A stretch of 64,000 nt of DNA from Flavobacterium sp. GSB-24 (GTDB taxonomy: Bacteria > Bacteroidota > Bacteroidia > Flavobacteriales > Flavobacteriaceae). Positions 54,675-64,000 of this stretch are shown one piece after another. How positions within the stretch are numbered: position 1 is the first letter of the stretch; every line of letters begins with the position of its first letter. The stretch covers positions 2,976,001-3,040,000 of the forward strand of contig NZ_AP027043.1 in the NCBI RefSeq assembly GCF_027924665.1. Direction: 5' to 3'. The position numbers and the translations under genes are program-made. The notes below the pieces were generated by a model. The model made no database searches and was not told where the DNA came from. It saw only the letters and a list, made by a program, of their open reading frames with translations.

Positions 54675-55748
54675 ATGAGAAAGATTAAATACAAGAAAGG
54701 CCGCAAGCTGCAGCATATTACATTAGAGTATACAGGATCGCATAAAGAGCATGAAACCGAAATGCAACTTTTTGTTTATGATGATATTGACGTTGTAGAA
54801 TATGATAAATTTACCGTTCAGGCTTTGAACTCTTGTTTTGATTATACCAAAAATAACTGGCTCAATGTTCACGGATTAAATGATATTAATCTCATTAAAA
54901 CAATTGGAGCACATTTTAAATTAGATGATTTTCTTCTTGCTGATATTTTAAATACTACGAAAAGAACCAAGTTAGAAGAACAGCAGAATGTTTTATTTTT
55001 TAATATAAAGTCGCTTCTGCCTTCTGAATATTCAGATAATCTAAGTGTCGAACAAATTAGTTTTATTCTAAAAGAAGGAATTCTGATTTCTTTTCAAGAA
55101 AAAAGGAGTGATTTCTTTACGCATATCCGCGAACGCCTTCGCACACATGCGGGAATCGTTAGAACTAAAAAAGTAGATTATCTTTTGTATTTGCTTTTAG
55201 ATGCCGTAATGGAAAACTTTTACATTACAATTGAAGATGAAGAAGAGAAAATCGAGGAATTAATCAATCTAACCAAAAAAGGCGCCGATCCGGTTATTCT
55301 GGAAAAAATCGAAAATCATAGAGATAACTTTAATTTTTTAAAGCGGTCAATTGTACCGCTTCGAGATTCTTTGTATTATCTTAAAACAATTAAAGATGAT
55401 AATGAAAATAACGGCCTTATTCAGAAAGAAACGTTTAATTTCTTTATCAGGCTTCACCAAAAAAGTTTAGAGCTTTTAGAACAAATTGAATCTGATATGA
55501 GCGCATTAGAAAGTGCTTCTAATTTTTATTTCTCGGAACAAAGCCGAAAAATGAACGAAATTATGAAAACTCTGACTATTATTTCGGCCATATTTATTCC
55601 GCTCACTTTCATTGTGGGAGTGTATGGAATGAACTTTGAAAACATGCCAGAACTTAAAACTCAAAATGGTTACTTCGTAGTTATGGGAGTCATGTTTTTA
55701 CTGGTAATAGCCTTAATTTTCTATTTCAAAAAAAGACGCTGGTTTTAA
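54675..55748 (+). CDS. corA: CorA-family magnesium/divalent cation transporter
   Basis: A 357-residue protein. The cytoplasmic N-terminal domain (about 1-290) ends in a long helix, followed by two C-terminal membrane helices. The signature YGMNFENMP lies at about residue 316 after TM1 (LTIISAIFIPLTFIVGV). CorA pentamers conduct Mg2+ (and Co2+/Ni2+) into the cell. It stands alone on the plus strand, after the strong terminator at 54.5 kb. Confidence 0.92.
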   Translation: MRKIKYKKGRKLQHITLEYTGSHKEHETEMQLFVYDDIDVVEYDKFTVQALNSCFDYTKNNWLNVHGLNDINLIKTIGAHFKLDDFLLADILNTTKRTKLEEQQNVLFFNIKSLLPSEYSDNLSVEQISFILKEGILISFQEKRSDFFTHIRERLRTHAGIVRTKKVDYLLYLLLDAVMENFYITIEDEEEKIEELINLTKKGADPVILEKIENHRDNFNFLKRSIVPLRDSLYYLKTIKDDNENNGLIQKETFNFFIRLHQKSLELLEQIESDMSALESASNFYFSEQSRKMNEIMKTLTIISAIFIPLTFIVGVYGMNFENMPELKTQNGYFVVMGVMFLLVIALIFYFKKRRWF

Positions 55749-55815
55749 CGTTTGTTAGGGCTAAAACAATTTGAATTGTATTAAATTTGTTATTTAGAAT
55801 AAATATAAATAAATC

Positions 55816-57909
55816 ATGAGTAAAGCAATATATATAGCGACAAGTGATCAGAATAGTGGTAAATCGATCATTACGCTCGGTTTAATGAGTATTTTGATTG
55901 GGAAGACAGCTAAAGTAGGTTATTTTAGACCTATAATCGAAGATTTTGTTGATGGAGAAGTAGATAATCATATTGAAACTGTTTTGTCGTATTTTAACCT
56001 CGATATTCAATTTGAAGATGCATTTGCCATCACGAAAAGCAAACTCATCAAAAAGAAAAATAAAGGAAAAATAGGAGAGGTATTAGATTTAATAATCGAA
56101 AAATACAAAAAGCTGGAAGAACGATTTGATTTCGTTTTAGTTGAAGGTACAAGCTTTACTGGAGAAGGAACTTCTATCGAATTAGATTTGAACGTTTTAA
56201 TTGCTAAAAACCTTGGAATTCCAACAATTATTATCGGTTCTGGAGTTGGGAAAACTTTAGAAGAACTTGTGGATAGTTTGTATTTAGTTTACGACTCTTT
56301 TAAAGTAAAAGAGGTTGAGGTTTTATCAGTATTTGCTAATAAAGTACAGCCTGAAAATATAGAATTGGTTACCAAAAGTCTGCAGAAGAGTTTACCAGCG
56401 AATGTTCTCGTAAATACAATTCCTTTAATTTCAAGTTTGAACAATCCGACAATGCAGGAAATTGTAAACGAATTGCATGCTAAAGTTTTGTTTGGAGAAA
56501 ATTATCTTAATAATGAAATTGGCCATTTTAGCGTTGGTGCTATGCAGCTGCACAATTATTTAGTACATCTTAATGATAATGCTCTGGTGATTACTCCTGG
56601 AGATCGCTCAGATATTATTTTAGGCGCTTTACAGGCAAACGAATCGGCTAATTATCCAACGATATCAGGAATTATTCTAACTGGAAATATTGTTCCGGAA
56701 GAAAGTATTTTAAAGCTTATTGAAGGACTTTCGGCAATTGTTCCGATCATTGCTGTCGATGGAGGCACTTATCATATTACCAATAAAATAGGTTCGATTA
56801 AATCTGAAATCTATGCCAATAACACGCATAAAATTGAAACTTCAATTACAACCTTCGAGAAATACGTTGATAACGAGGCTTTATCAGAAAGATTAATCAC
56901 TTTTGAAGCAGAAGGCATGACGCCAAAAATGTTTCAATACAACATGGTTAAAAGAGCCAAGCAGCATCGAAAACATATTGTACTGCCAGAAGGAAATGAT
57001 GATAGAATTATTACTGCAGCCTCAAGATTACTAGATATGGATGTGGTTGATATTTCGATTATTGGTGATAAAAAACAAATTGAAAGTAAGGTAACAGAAC
57101 TTGGTATTTCTCTGGATTTTTCAAAAGTAAACATTATCAATCCTATAGAATCTGAATTTTACGAAGATTACGCTAATACCTATTACGAGCTTAGAAAAGC
57201 TAAAAACGTAAGTATCACAATGGCAAGGGATTTAATGGAAGATGTTTCATATTTCGGAACGATGATGGTGTATAAAGGCCACGCAGACGGAATGGTTTCT
57301 GGTGCGGCTCACACAACACAGCATACTATACTTCCAGCACTTCAATTCATTAAAACTAAACCAAATTCATCTGTAGTTTCTTCTGTGTTTTTTATGTGCT
57401 TAGAAGACCGTGTTTCGGTGTTTGGAGATTGTGCTATTAATCCGAATCCAACAGCAGAACAATTGGCAGAAATAGCGATTTCATCAGCAGAATCAAGTGC
57501 CGCTTTCGGAATAGAACCAAAAATTGCAATGCTTTCGTATTCTTCTGGATCTTCAGGAAAAGGAGATGAAGTAGAAAAAGTAAGAACTGCAACTGAAATT
57601 GTAAAACAAAAACGCCCTGATTTAAAAATTGAAGGACCAATACAATATGACGCAGCAGTTGATTTAAGTGTTGGGAAAAGCAAAATGCCAGACTCAGAAG
57701 TAGCAGGGCAGGCAAGTGTGCTTATTTTCCCAGATTTAAATACAGGAAATAATACTTATAAAGCTGTTCAAAGAGAAACAGGAGCTTTAGCAATTGGTCC
57801 AATGTTACAAGGTTTAAATAAACCTGTAAATGACTTGAGCCGTGGCTGTACAGTAGATGATATTATCAATACAGTTGTAATTACGGCTATTCAAGCGCAG
57901 GGAATGTAA
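55816..57909 (+). CDS. pta: phosphate acetyltransferase, long form
   Basis: A 697-residue protein. The N-terminal BioD-like P-loop domain (TSDQNSGKSIITLG, about 9-22), a DRTGG domain in the middle and the C-terminal PTA_PTB catalytic domain (about 365-697, KHIVLPEGNDDRI) match E. coli-type Pta. It interconverts acetyl-CoA and acetyl phosphate in the cytoplasm. Acetate kinase follows 96 bases downstream, completing the acetate overflow/ATP pathway, so the two form the usual pta-ackA pair. Confidence 0.95.
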   Translation: MSKAIYIATSDQNSGKSIITLGLMSILIGKTAKVGYFRPIIEDFVDGEVDNHIETVLSYFNLDIQFEDAFAITKSKLIKKKNKGKIGEVLDLIIEKYKKLEERFDFVLVEGTSFTGEGTSIELDLNVLIAKNLGIPTIIIGSGVGKTLEELVDSLYLVYDSFKVKEVEVLSVFANKVQPENIELVTKSLQKSLPANVLVNTIPLISSLNNPTMQEIVNELHAKVLFGENYLNNEIGHFSVGAMQLHNYLVHLNDNALVITPGDRSDIILGALQANESANYPTISGIILTGNIVPEESILKLIEGLSAIVPIIAVDGGTYHITNKIGSIKSEIYANNTHKIETSITTFEKYVDNEALSERLITFEAEGMTPKMFQYNMVKRAKQHRKHIVLPEGNDDRIITAASRLLDMDVVDISIIGDKKQIESKVTELGISLDFSKVNIINPIESEFYEDYANTYYELRKAKNVSITMARDLMEDVSYFGTMMVYKGHADGMVSGAAHTTQHTILPALQFIKTKPNSSVVSSVFFMCLEDRVSVFGDCAINPNPTAEQLAEIAISSAESSAAFGIEPKIAMLSYSSGSSGKGDEVEKVRTATEIVKQKRPDLKIEGPIQYDAAVDLSVGKSKMPDSEVAGQASVLIFPDLNTGNNTYKAVQRETGALAIGPMLQGLNKPVNDLSRGCTVDDIINTVVITAIQAQGM

Positions 57910-58005
57910 ATTCAATTAAAAATTAAAAATTGAGAATTAAAAATTAAATAATAAACTAAAAACCTTAGAAACTTATCTTCTTAGAACCTTAGCAACTTAA
58001 AAAGA
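57910..58005. repeat. pta-ackA spacer with simple-sequence repeats
   Basis: The spacer has repeated ATTAAAAATT units and then a CTTAGAAACTTA / CTTAGAACCTTAGCAACTTAA series, a low-complexity pattern. It may be slippage-prone. No terminator or promoter is clear, so the pair is probably co-transcribed. Confidence 0.5.
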
Positions 58006-59190
58006 ATGAAAATACTAATTATAAATTCCGGAAGTTCTTCAATTAAATATCAATTAATGGTCATGCCGACAAACGAAGTAATTTGCAGTGGTATGATTGA
58101 TCGAATTGGTTTAGAAACTTCAAATATTACCTTTAAAACGGCTTCAAATTCGTATGAAGAAATATTGCCGATTCCAACGCATAAAGTAGGATTACAAAAG
58201 GTTGCAGATTTACTTTTGGATTCTGAAACCGGCGTAATCAAAACGACATCCGAAATTGCGGCAGTTGGACATAGAGTAGTTCACGGCGGAAGTTATTTCT
58301 CTGACACAACAATTATAACAGATGAAGTTAAAGAGAAAATTAAAGAACTTTCTGAATTAGCTCCGCTTCACAATCCTGCACATTTAGTTGGAATTAATGT
58401 TGCAGAAGAAATTTTTGCAGATGCTAAACAAGTGGCAGTTTTTGACACAGCTTTCCATCAGACAATTCCAGTTGAGGCACACAAATATGCTATTCCAAAT
58501 TTCCTTTTGACAGAACATAAAGTCCGTGTGTATGGCTTTCATGGAACAAGTCATAAATATGTTTCAGAAAAAGCGATCAGTTATTTAGATAAGAATTCTA
58601 AGATAGTTACCATTCACTTAGGAAATGGCTGTAGTATGACCGCTGTAAAAGACGGAAAAAGTATCGATACCACGATGGGATTTTCGCCATCAAATGGCTT
58701 AATTATGGGCACACGCGCTGGTGATATAGATCAGTCTGTTATCTTTTATATGGTTAAAAGTTTAGGTTATACTCCAGATGAAGTGAATTCTATTCTGTTA
58801 AAACAAAGCGGAATGCTAGGCTTAACAGGGTATAGCGATTTAAGAGATATTGAATCAAAAGCGGAGGAAGGAAATAAAGACTGTGAATTGGCTTTATTAA
58901 TGAATGCCTACAGAATTAGAAAAACAATTGGTGCTTATGCCGCAGCTTTAAACGGATTGGATGCTATTGTATTTACAGCAGGAATTGGAGAAAATTCTTC
59001 ATTTATGCGCAATCTAATCTGTACAGATATGGATTACTTCGGGATTCAAATTGACGCAGCAAAAAATCAAATTCGTTCTAAAGAATTGAGAGAAATCAAT
59101 ACAGCAGATTCAACTGTAAAAGTTTTGGTTGTTCCAACAGATGAAGAATATGAAATTGCAAATCAGGTTTATCAGTTACTAGAGAATTAA
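58006..59190 (+). CDS. ackA: acetate kinase
   Basis: A 394-residue ASKHA-fold kinase. Family signatures NSGSSSIKYQL (about 6-16), FHGTSHKYVS and TIHLGNGCSM are intact. It converts acetyl phosphate plus ADP to acetate plus ATP. The length matches the family. It pairs with pta upstream and is followed by a rho-independent terminator. Confidence 0.96.
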   Translation: MKILIINSGSSSIKYQLMVMPTNEVICSGMIDRIGLETSNITFKTASNSYEEILPIPTHKVGLQKVADLLLDSETGVIKTTSEIAAVGHRVVHGGSYFSDTTIITDEVKEKIKELSELAPLHNPAHLVGINVAEEIFADAKQVAVFDTAFHQTIPVEAHKYAIPNFLLTEHKVRVYGFHGTSHKYVSEKAISYLDKNSKIVTIHLGNGCSMTAVKDGKSIDTTMGFSPSNGLIMGTRAGDIDQSVIFYMVKSLGYTPDEVNSILLKQSGMLGLTGYSDLRDIESKAEEGNKDCELALLMNAYRIRKTIGAYAAALNGLDAIVFTAGIGENSSFMRNLICTDMDYFGIQIDAAKNQIRSKELREINTADSTVKVLVVPTDEEYEIANQVYQLLEN

Positions 59191-59209
59191 AAACAAGATC
59201 AAATAATAA

Positions 59210-59237
59210 AAGAGCTTCTCAATAGAGAAGCTTTTTG
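59210..59237 (+). terminator. rho-independent terminator after ackA
   Basis: AGCTTCTC (59213-59220) pairs with GAGAAGCT (59225-59232) around AATA, with A-rich 5' flank and TTTT after. It closes the pta-ackA unit. Confidence 0.8.
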
Positions 59238-59262
59238 CATTTATAAATTAAATTTTTGTCAG

Positions 59263-59270
59263 TATCTTTG
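59263..59270 (+). promoter_or_regulatory. -7 box of the propeller/LuxR regulator
   Basis: TATCTTTG fits TAnnTTTG and lies 18 bases before the TTG start codon, implying a leader of only about a dozen bases. No good -33 TTG is seen at the usual spacing. Confidence 0.5.
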
Positions 59271-59288
59271 AAATAAAATCTGAATATC

Positions 59289-62033
59289 TTGAAATCGATA
59301 CTTTTTAAATCAGTTTTCTTCTTTTTCATCGCTTTACAACTTCAAGCCCAAGAATTACTTCCTTTCGTCGAAAATTACAGTAAATCCGATTATCAGGGTG
59401 ATAATCAAATCTGGAATGTAGCGCAGGGAAATGATGATGCTATGTATTTTGCAAACAACCATTATTTACTTCGTTACGATGGAGTGAAGTGGGAAAAATA
59501 TACCCTTCCAAATAAAACTATTATTCGATCTATTTTAATAGAAGGCGACAAAATCTATTCAGGTTCTTATAAAGAATTTGGTTATTGGTATAGAAAAGAC
59601 GGAACAATGCATTATGTTTCGATCACTAAAAATCTGAGATTATTTGATGAAAAAGATAACGAAGAAATTTGGAAAATCTTTAGATTCAATGGTTCGCTTT
59701 ATTTTCAATCCTTCAATGACGTTTTTATTTACAATGGAAAAACGATTAAAAAAATTAAATTTCCTTTTCTTATCTCGTATTGTTTTGCTGTAGATAAAAA
59801 TTTGTACGTAGCTTCTGTTAAGGATGGAATTTTTAGAATGAACGATAAGTATATTTCCAATCCAAAAGGCTGGAATGTTTTAAAGAAAACCGTTGTTCAT
59901 GCCATAGAAAAGTATCAAAATAAAACCTACATATTTACGCAGAAAAGAGGTGTTTTTGTGGCGGATGATAATGGATTAAGAAGCTGGGGTAATCCGATAA
60001 ATGAAACTTTAAAATCGGCTACGATTAATGTGGCAAAATTTATAAAAGGAGAAAAATTAGTTATTGGAACGGGAAATCGAGGAATTATTATTTTAGATTT
60101 AAAAACCAATACGTATAAAAATATTGAGCGTGATAATGTTTTAATGAACAACTCGGTTTTAAGTTTAGGTTTTGATAAAGAGAACGACTTATGGCTGGGC
60201 TTAGATAACGGAATCGCTCATGTTGAAGTCAACTCGCCAATCTCTTTCTTTTATGACAATTCAGGAATCTTAGGGTCTGTTTATGCAGTCGCAACAATTA
60301 ATAAAGGTTATTTAATTGCTTCAAATCACGGTATTTTCGAGTATAGTTCTGGAAAATTCAATATGATGCCAAATACGCAGGGGCAGGGATGGAATATTTC
60401 CCTTATAGACGGCAAATACATCATTGGGCATAACGATGGAACTTTTTCATATGAAAATAATGTTTTAAAAAAAATAAACGGAGTTAGCGGCGGTTGGAAT
60501 ATGTCCAAAAGCAGTATTAACAATACATATTTTCAATCGACTTACAGCGGTATTTTAGTGTATGATGATCCTTCAGATCTTTCTCATTACAAAATTATAA
60601 AAGACCTTGCCAAACCTATAAAATATGTAGCGCAGAATAAAAAGAATGAAATTTGGGCTGCTGATAATTATCGAGGTTTGTATCGTGTTTTATTAGATGA
60701 CAATTATAAAACGCTGAAAGTCGAAAATGTTACGCAGCAAAGCAAAATAAAAAATGATTTCGGAATCAAGATTTTTGAATTTAGAAAAGAAATACTTTTT
60801 CTCATTAATAACTCTTGGTATACTTACAATTCTATTTCAAATAAATTAGAAGAAAACGAATTATTCAATGCCAGTTTTAAAAATGTTACAGATGTTGTTT
60901 CTATAGATGAAGATCATTTTATGGTTTTGCAAAATGGAATTTTATATCACATTTACGCGGAAGGAAATAAATTTATCTGGAATATTATTCAGGAGAAATA
61001 TTATAAAGGAAAACTGATAAATGAAAATTTAAGAATATTTAAGAATGACAATTATTATCTATTCAATCTTGATGACGGATTTATTTCTCTTAAACTCGAA
61101 TATGAAAACAAACAAAATTCAAAAGTAGAAATTGAAGCTTTTAGTGATGATGCTTTAATTCCGAACGAATCAAAAATTAAATTCAATACAGAATTAAAAA
61201 TTAATGTAATCTCTGGAATTTATGGAGCAAGCAAACCAAACCTGTTTTACAAACTCGATAAAGAAAAAGAATATATACCTATTTCTGATGGATCGATTGT
61301 TTTAAACAATTTAAACAGCGGTTATCATGCGGTAGAAATTTTTAAGCACGATGGATCAACTTATGATAAGGTTTCGTTTTATAAGTTTAAAGTAGCAGAA
61401 CCCTGGTATTTTTCTTTTTGGATGATTCTTCTTTACTTGCTTGTTGTTAGTGCGGTTTTGTTTTTTTATTATAAATGGAATAAGCTTCGCTACATGCAAA
61501 AGCTAAAATTGCAGGCCGAAGAACTAAAACATCAACGAGAAATTCTCGAGATGGAATTGAAGAAAGAAAACGAACTCAACTTGCAGGAATACGAAAAACA
61601 TATTTTAGAACTTGAACTTCAAACAAAATCTTCTGAAGTGGCTGGTAAATCTTTGTCAATTGCCAAACAAACGGAAATGATTGATAAAATTCAAGAAATT
61701 CTAGACAAAGAAAAAGATTTTAGCAAACTCAAAAGTGAAATCAAAAAAGCTATTAAAATTAATGAGGTTAATAAGCACGAATGGGAAACATTTGAAACGA
61801 ATTTAAATCAAATCCATAACGAGTTTATTATAAATCTTTCTAAAAAATATCCACACTTAACTCCAAAGGATATTAAGCTTTGTGTTTATCTCAAAATGAA
61901 CCTCTCATCCAAGGAAATTGCACCAATGATGAATATCTCTTTTCGAGGTGTAGAACTGCATAGATATCGCTTAAGAAAGAAATTAAATCTGACTCAAGAA
62001 GAAAACCTGTCAAAGTTTTTATTAAGTCTGTAA
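59289..62033 (+). CDS. membrane regulator: beta-propeller sensor with LuxR-type HTH
   Basis: A 914-residue protein. The signal peptide (about 1-20) precedes a long repeat-rich propeller-type sensor region in the periplasm (about 25-620), a Y_Y_Y-like sandwich (about 625-700) and one membrane helix (about 705-727, SFWMILLYLLVVSAVLFFYY). A coiled coil (about 730-830) and a C-terminal LuxR-like HTH (about 845-905, LTPKDIKLCVYLKMNLSSKEIA) end it. There is no histidine kinase or receiver domain, so it probably signals directly from periplasm to DNA. The only in-frame start that keeps the signal peptide is TTG at 59289, because an in-frame stop lies at 59274. It likely controls the susC gene that follows. 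Confidence 0.85.
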   Translation: MKSILFKSVFFFFIALQLQAQELLPFVENYSKSDYQGDNQIWNVAQGNDDAMYFANNHYLLRYDGVKWEKYTLPNKTIIRSILIEGDKIYSGSYKEFGYWYRKDGTMHYVSITKNLRLFDEKDNEEIWKIFRFNGSLYFQSFNDVFIYNGKTIKKIKFPFLISYCFAVDKNLYVASVKDGIFRMNDKYISNPKGWNVLKKTVVHAIEKYQNKTYIFTQKRGVFVADDNGLRSWGNPINETLKSATINVAKFIKGEKLVIGTGNRGIIILDLKTNTYKNIERDNVLMNNSVLSLGFDKENDLWLGLDNGIAHVEVNSPISFFYDNSGILGSVYAVATINKGYLIASNHGIFEYSSGKFNMMPNTQGQGWNISLIDGKYIIGHNDGTFSYENNVLKKINGVSGGWNMSKSSINNTYFQSTYSGILVYDDPSDLSHYKIIKDLAKPIKYVAQNKKNEIWAADNYRGLYRVLLDDNYKTLKVENVTQQSKIKNDFGIKIFEFRKEILFLINNSWYTYNSISNKLEENELFNASFKNVTDVVSIDEDHFMVLQNGILYHIYAEGNKFIWNIIQEKYYKGKLINENLRIFKNDNYYLFNLDDGFISLKLEYENKQNSKVEIEAFSDDALIPNESKIKFNTELKINVISGIYGASKPNLFYKLDKEKEYIPISDGSIVLNNLNSGYHAVEIFKHDGSTYDKVSFYKFKVAEPWYFSFWMILLYLLVVSAVLFFYYKWNKLRYMQKLKLQAEELKHQREILEMELKKENELNLQEYEKHILELELQTKSSEVAGKSLSIAKQTEMIDKIQEILDKEKDFSKLKSEIKKAIKINEVNKHEWETFETNLNQIHNEFIINLSKKYPHLTPKDIKLCVYLKMNLSSKEIAPMMNISFRGVELHRYRLRKKLNLTQEENLSKFLLSL

Positions 62034-62046
62034 GATTTGATTTTAT

Positions 62047-62090
62047 TTTTTACAGAATTTATATTTTTACATACCTATTTTTACAGAATT
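62047..62090. repeat. 13-base direct repeat upstream of susC
   Basis: TTTTTACAGAATT occurs at 62047-62059 and 62078-62090, 31 bases apart (three helical turns). It could be a tandem binding site for the neighbouring LuxR-type regulator. Confidence 0.5.
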
Positions 62091-62110
62091 CCAATACATC
62101 ATTACTACAT

Positions 62111-62251
62111 CATAACGTTATGTTAATGAATTTTATTTAACATTTAGTGTGTTGATTATCATTAATATATGCTAATATTTTAACATAATGATGTAGCTGT
62201 GTTGTAGTGGTATTTGATGTACTACAACGTTGTAATTGTTTAATTTGGCTC
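62111..62251 (+). promoter_or_regulatory. palindromes and promoter-proximal motif before the second susC gene
   Basis: CATAACGTTATG (62111-62122) and TACAACGTTGTA (62223-62234) are perfect 12-base palindromes sharing an AACGTT core. GTTGTAGT (62201-62208) and ACTACAAC (62221-62228) form an 8-base inverted repeat overlapping the second palindrome. ATTTGGCTC (62243-62251) follows, 26 bases before the ATG, as in the susC gene at 33.4 kb. These make a dense control region for the susC gene. Confidence 0.5.
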
Positions 62252-62277
62252 TACTAACTTAAACGATTACGTACTGT

Positions 62278-64000
62278 ATGAAAAATTTTATTTTTAGCTT
62301 TTTAGCTCTCTTGTTACTGCCATCATATATGATGATACAGGCACAAGCAATTAAAGGAAAAGTAGTAGACAGTAGTGGAATGGGAATTCCTGGTGCAATT
62401 ATTAGTGCTCCAGAATCTAGAACTTCTGCTGATGCTGACTTTGACGGTAATTTTACCATTAATGCTAAGGTTGGAGAAACTCTAAAGATCTCTATGCTTG
62501 GTTTCGACTCAGTTTCTGTACCTGCAGCTGCTGGCGTTATGTCGATTACTTTGAAAGAAGCAGGTGATACTGCATTAAAAGAAGTAGTTGTTATTGGTTA
62601 CGGTACCAGAAAAAAAATTGATAATACTTCTGCAATCACTTCATTAAAAGCAGAAGATGTTACAAGAACAAAGGTACTAAATGCTTCTCAGGCTATTCAA
62701 GGTAAAGCTGCTGGGGTTCAAGTTACTTCTTCTGATGCTCCAGGAAGTACACCTTCTGTTGTTATTAGAGGTTTAGGTACTGCATTAGGAGGAAGAAATC
62801 CTTTATATATTGTTGATGGTATGCCAACAGAAAACATCAATAATATCAATACAAATGATATTACTTCTTATGAGATCTTAAAAGATGCATCATCTCTTGC
62901 TATTTACGGTACAAGAGCTGCGAATGGAGTTATCATTATTACTACTAAAAAAGGAAAAGGAGATAAAGTTTCTGTAGAAGTTGAAAGTTTTGGAGGTGTT
63001 AGAACGCCGCTAAAAAAGGTTAAAATGGCAGATGCAAATCAATATGCAAGCTATTCTAATGCATCTTTAGGAACTAATAAATTTTCTACAAACCAGCCTA
63101 TTAATACTAATTGGTTTGATGAAATTACAAGAACAGGTACTTACACTCAAAATAATATCTCTATTTCTGGTGCTTCTGAAAATATTAAATACTTTTTTAG
63201 TGCAGGTAATTATCAAGAAAAAGCAATTCTTAATGGCTTAGATTATAGCCGTACAAGTTTTAGAAATAATAATGAATTTAAGCTTTCTAAAAAAATCACT
63301 TTAAATCAAAACTTTAGTTTTACGTCTGCTAATTCTACACCAAAACCGTTAAGTGCATTTACAAATGCATACAAACAGTCATCAATTGTTCCTGTTCGTT
63401 TTGCAAATGGTCAATATGGTGCTCCTTTTGTAGATGCAAGCGGATTGGCAAGTCCAACTGGTTCATCATTTAACAATGTTGGAAATCCAGTTTCACAATT
63501 AGATTTTTATGATGAAGAACAAAGAAGTATTACAATTCAAGGTGGTTTGAAATTAGATTATGAAATCTTAGAAGGGTTAAAATTTACTTCGCAATTTAAC
63601 GGAGAATACTACACTTGGAAAAATTATAATTTCGAGGATACCAAAAATATTTGGTTAGCTGCAAATCCAACTCGTAAAGATGCTGACTATACAAGTTCTG
63701 ATCCTATCAATTTATTAACTAGAGGTAGAGAACAATATTTTAACTGGAACTTATCTAACTATTTGACTTATAACAAAGTATTTGCTAAAATTCATGATGT
63801 TGAATTAACTGCCGGTATCGAAACTTCTGTAAAAGGACCTAGAGAAAAGTTAACTATCATAAGAAAAAATGTAAGTCCTGATTCAAATTACTGGTCTTTA
63901 TATAATTCAAAAGATTCAAAAGGTGTAGATTATGTTGGTACAGTTACAAGTTTACAAGATGTTGTATTTAACGAAAGCAAATTAGCTTCATATTTTGGTC
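62278..64000 (+). CDS. SusC/RagA-family TonB-dependent transporter (3' end outside window)
   Basis: Open from the ATG at 62278 to the window end (574 codons seen). A signal peptide (about 1-23, ending MIQAQ) leads to a carboxypeptidase-D regulatory-like domain (GKVVDSSGMGIPGAII). The plug domain follows (VVVIGYGTRKKIDNTS, LKDASSLAIYGTRAANGV), then the first barrel strands. It is an outer-membrane glycan importer. A SusD partner is expected just beyond the window. The upstream membrane regulator gene is probably dedicated to it. Confidence 0.9.
   Translation, partial: MKNFIFSFLALLLLPSYMMIQAQAIKGKVVDSSGMGIPGAIISAPESRTSADADFDGNFTINAKVGETLKISMLGFDSVSVPAAAGVMSITLKEAGDTALKEVVVIGYGTRKKIDNTSAITSLKAEDVTRTKVLNASQAIQGKAAGVQVTSSDAPGSTPSVVIRGLGTALGGRNPLYIVDGMPTENINNINTNDITSYEILKDASSLAIYGTRAANGVIIITTKKGKGDKVSVEVESFGGVRTPLKKVKMADANQYASYSNASLGTNKFSTNQPINTNWFDEITRTGTYTQNNISISGASENIKYFFSAGNYQEKAILNGLDYSRTSFRNNNEFKLSKKITLNQNFSFTSANSTPKPLSAFTNAYKQSSIVPVRFANGQYGAPFVDASGLASPTGSSFNNVGNPVSQLDFYDEEQRSITIQGGLKLDYEILEGLKFTSQFNGEYYTWKNYNFEDTKNIWLAANPTRKDADYTSSDPINLLTRGREQYFNWNLSNYLTYNKVFAKIHDVELTAGIETSVKGPREKLTIIRKNVSPDSNYWSLYNSKDSKGVDYVGTVTSLQDVVFNESKLASYFG

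Noticed and set aside
57910..58005. Repeat series between pta and ackA considered as a CRISPR-like array
   Set aside because: Units are only 7-12 bases, imperfect and adjacent without spacers, so this is simple-sequence repetition.

Overview
The window looks like chromosome of a Flavobacterium-type bacterium (phylum Bacteroidota). The evidence is low GC, repeated TAnnTTTG -7 promoter boxes in place of classical -10 boxes, SusC/SusD pairs, a type IX secretion C-terminal sorting domain on an exported glucanase, and few Shine-Dalgarno sequences. No RNA gene or CRISPR array was recognised.

Region 1 (1-11.3 kb) is a uronate/aldonate catabolic cluster. It holds a mannonate-type SDR oxidoreductase (cut by the window edge), an RraA-fold protein, mannonate dehydratase, a large FAD/Fe-S 2-hydroxyacid dehydrogenase, a sodium:solute symporter, an exported GH3 glycosidase, KDG kinase and KDPG aldolase. 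A CE2-like exported esterase follows (11.6-12.7 kb).

Region 2 (13.0-19.3 kb) opens with a dehydrogenase stump joined to half of an IS6-family element. Next come a Crp/Fnr regulator with a Crp-like palindrome and a five-gene operon (YceI, tautomerase, an SDR lacking its catalytic Tyr, a lumazine-binding-like protein, nitronate monooxygenase). A TetR/MFS drug-efflux pair with two clear operators ends the region.

Region 3 (20.4-26.4 kb, minus strand) is a compact seven-gene photolyase/cryptochrome operon: TIGR03643-like, DUF2452-like, flavin reductase, photolyase, a 45-residue DUF2256 protein, an FeS PhrB-like photolyase and a DASH cryptochrome. It is bracketed by IS6 remnants and preceded by a 10-bp inverted repeat over the promoter.

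Region 4 (27.3-49.0 kb) carries an exported HIU hydrolase and a polysaccharide utilisation locus. The locus has a type IX-secreted GH16 glucanase, two LacI regulators (one with a transposase-like zinc ribbon), SusC, SusD, a symporter, an FAD oxidoreductase, a clan GH-A hydrolase, GH3 and GH2. The enzyme set suggests a beta-glucan-type polymer, but the substrate is inferred.

Region 5 (49.0-54.7 kb) is an accessory patch. It has a full-length but frameshifted IS6 element, a truncated UvrD-like helicase, a sigma-factor fragment, and an intact AAA ATPase + subtilisin pair matching the IetAS anti-phage / plasmid-exclusion architecture. Region 6 (54.7-64 kb) is core-like: CorA, Pta, AckA, then a propeller/LuxR membrane regulator followed by a second SusC gene that runs off the window end.
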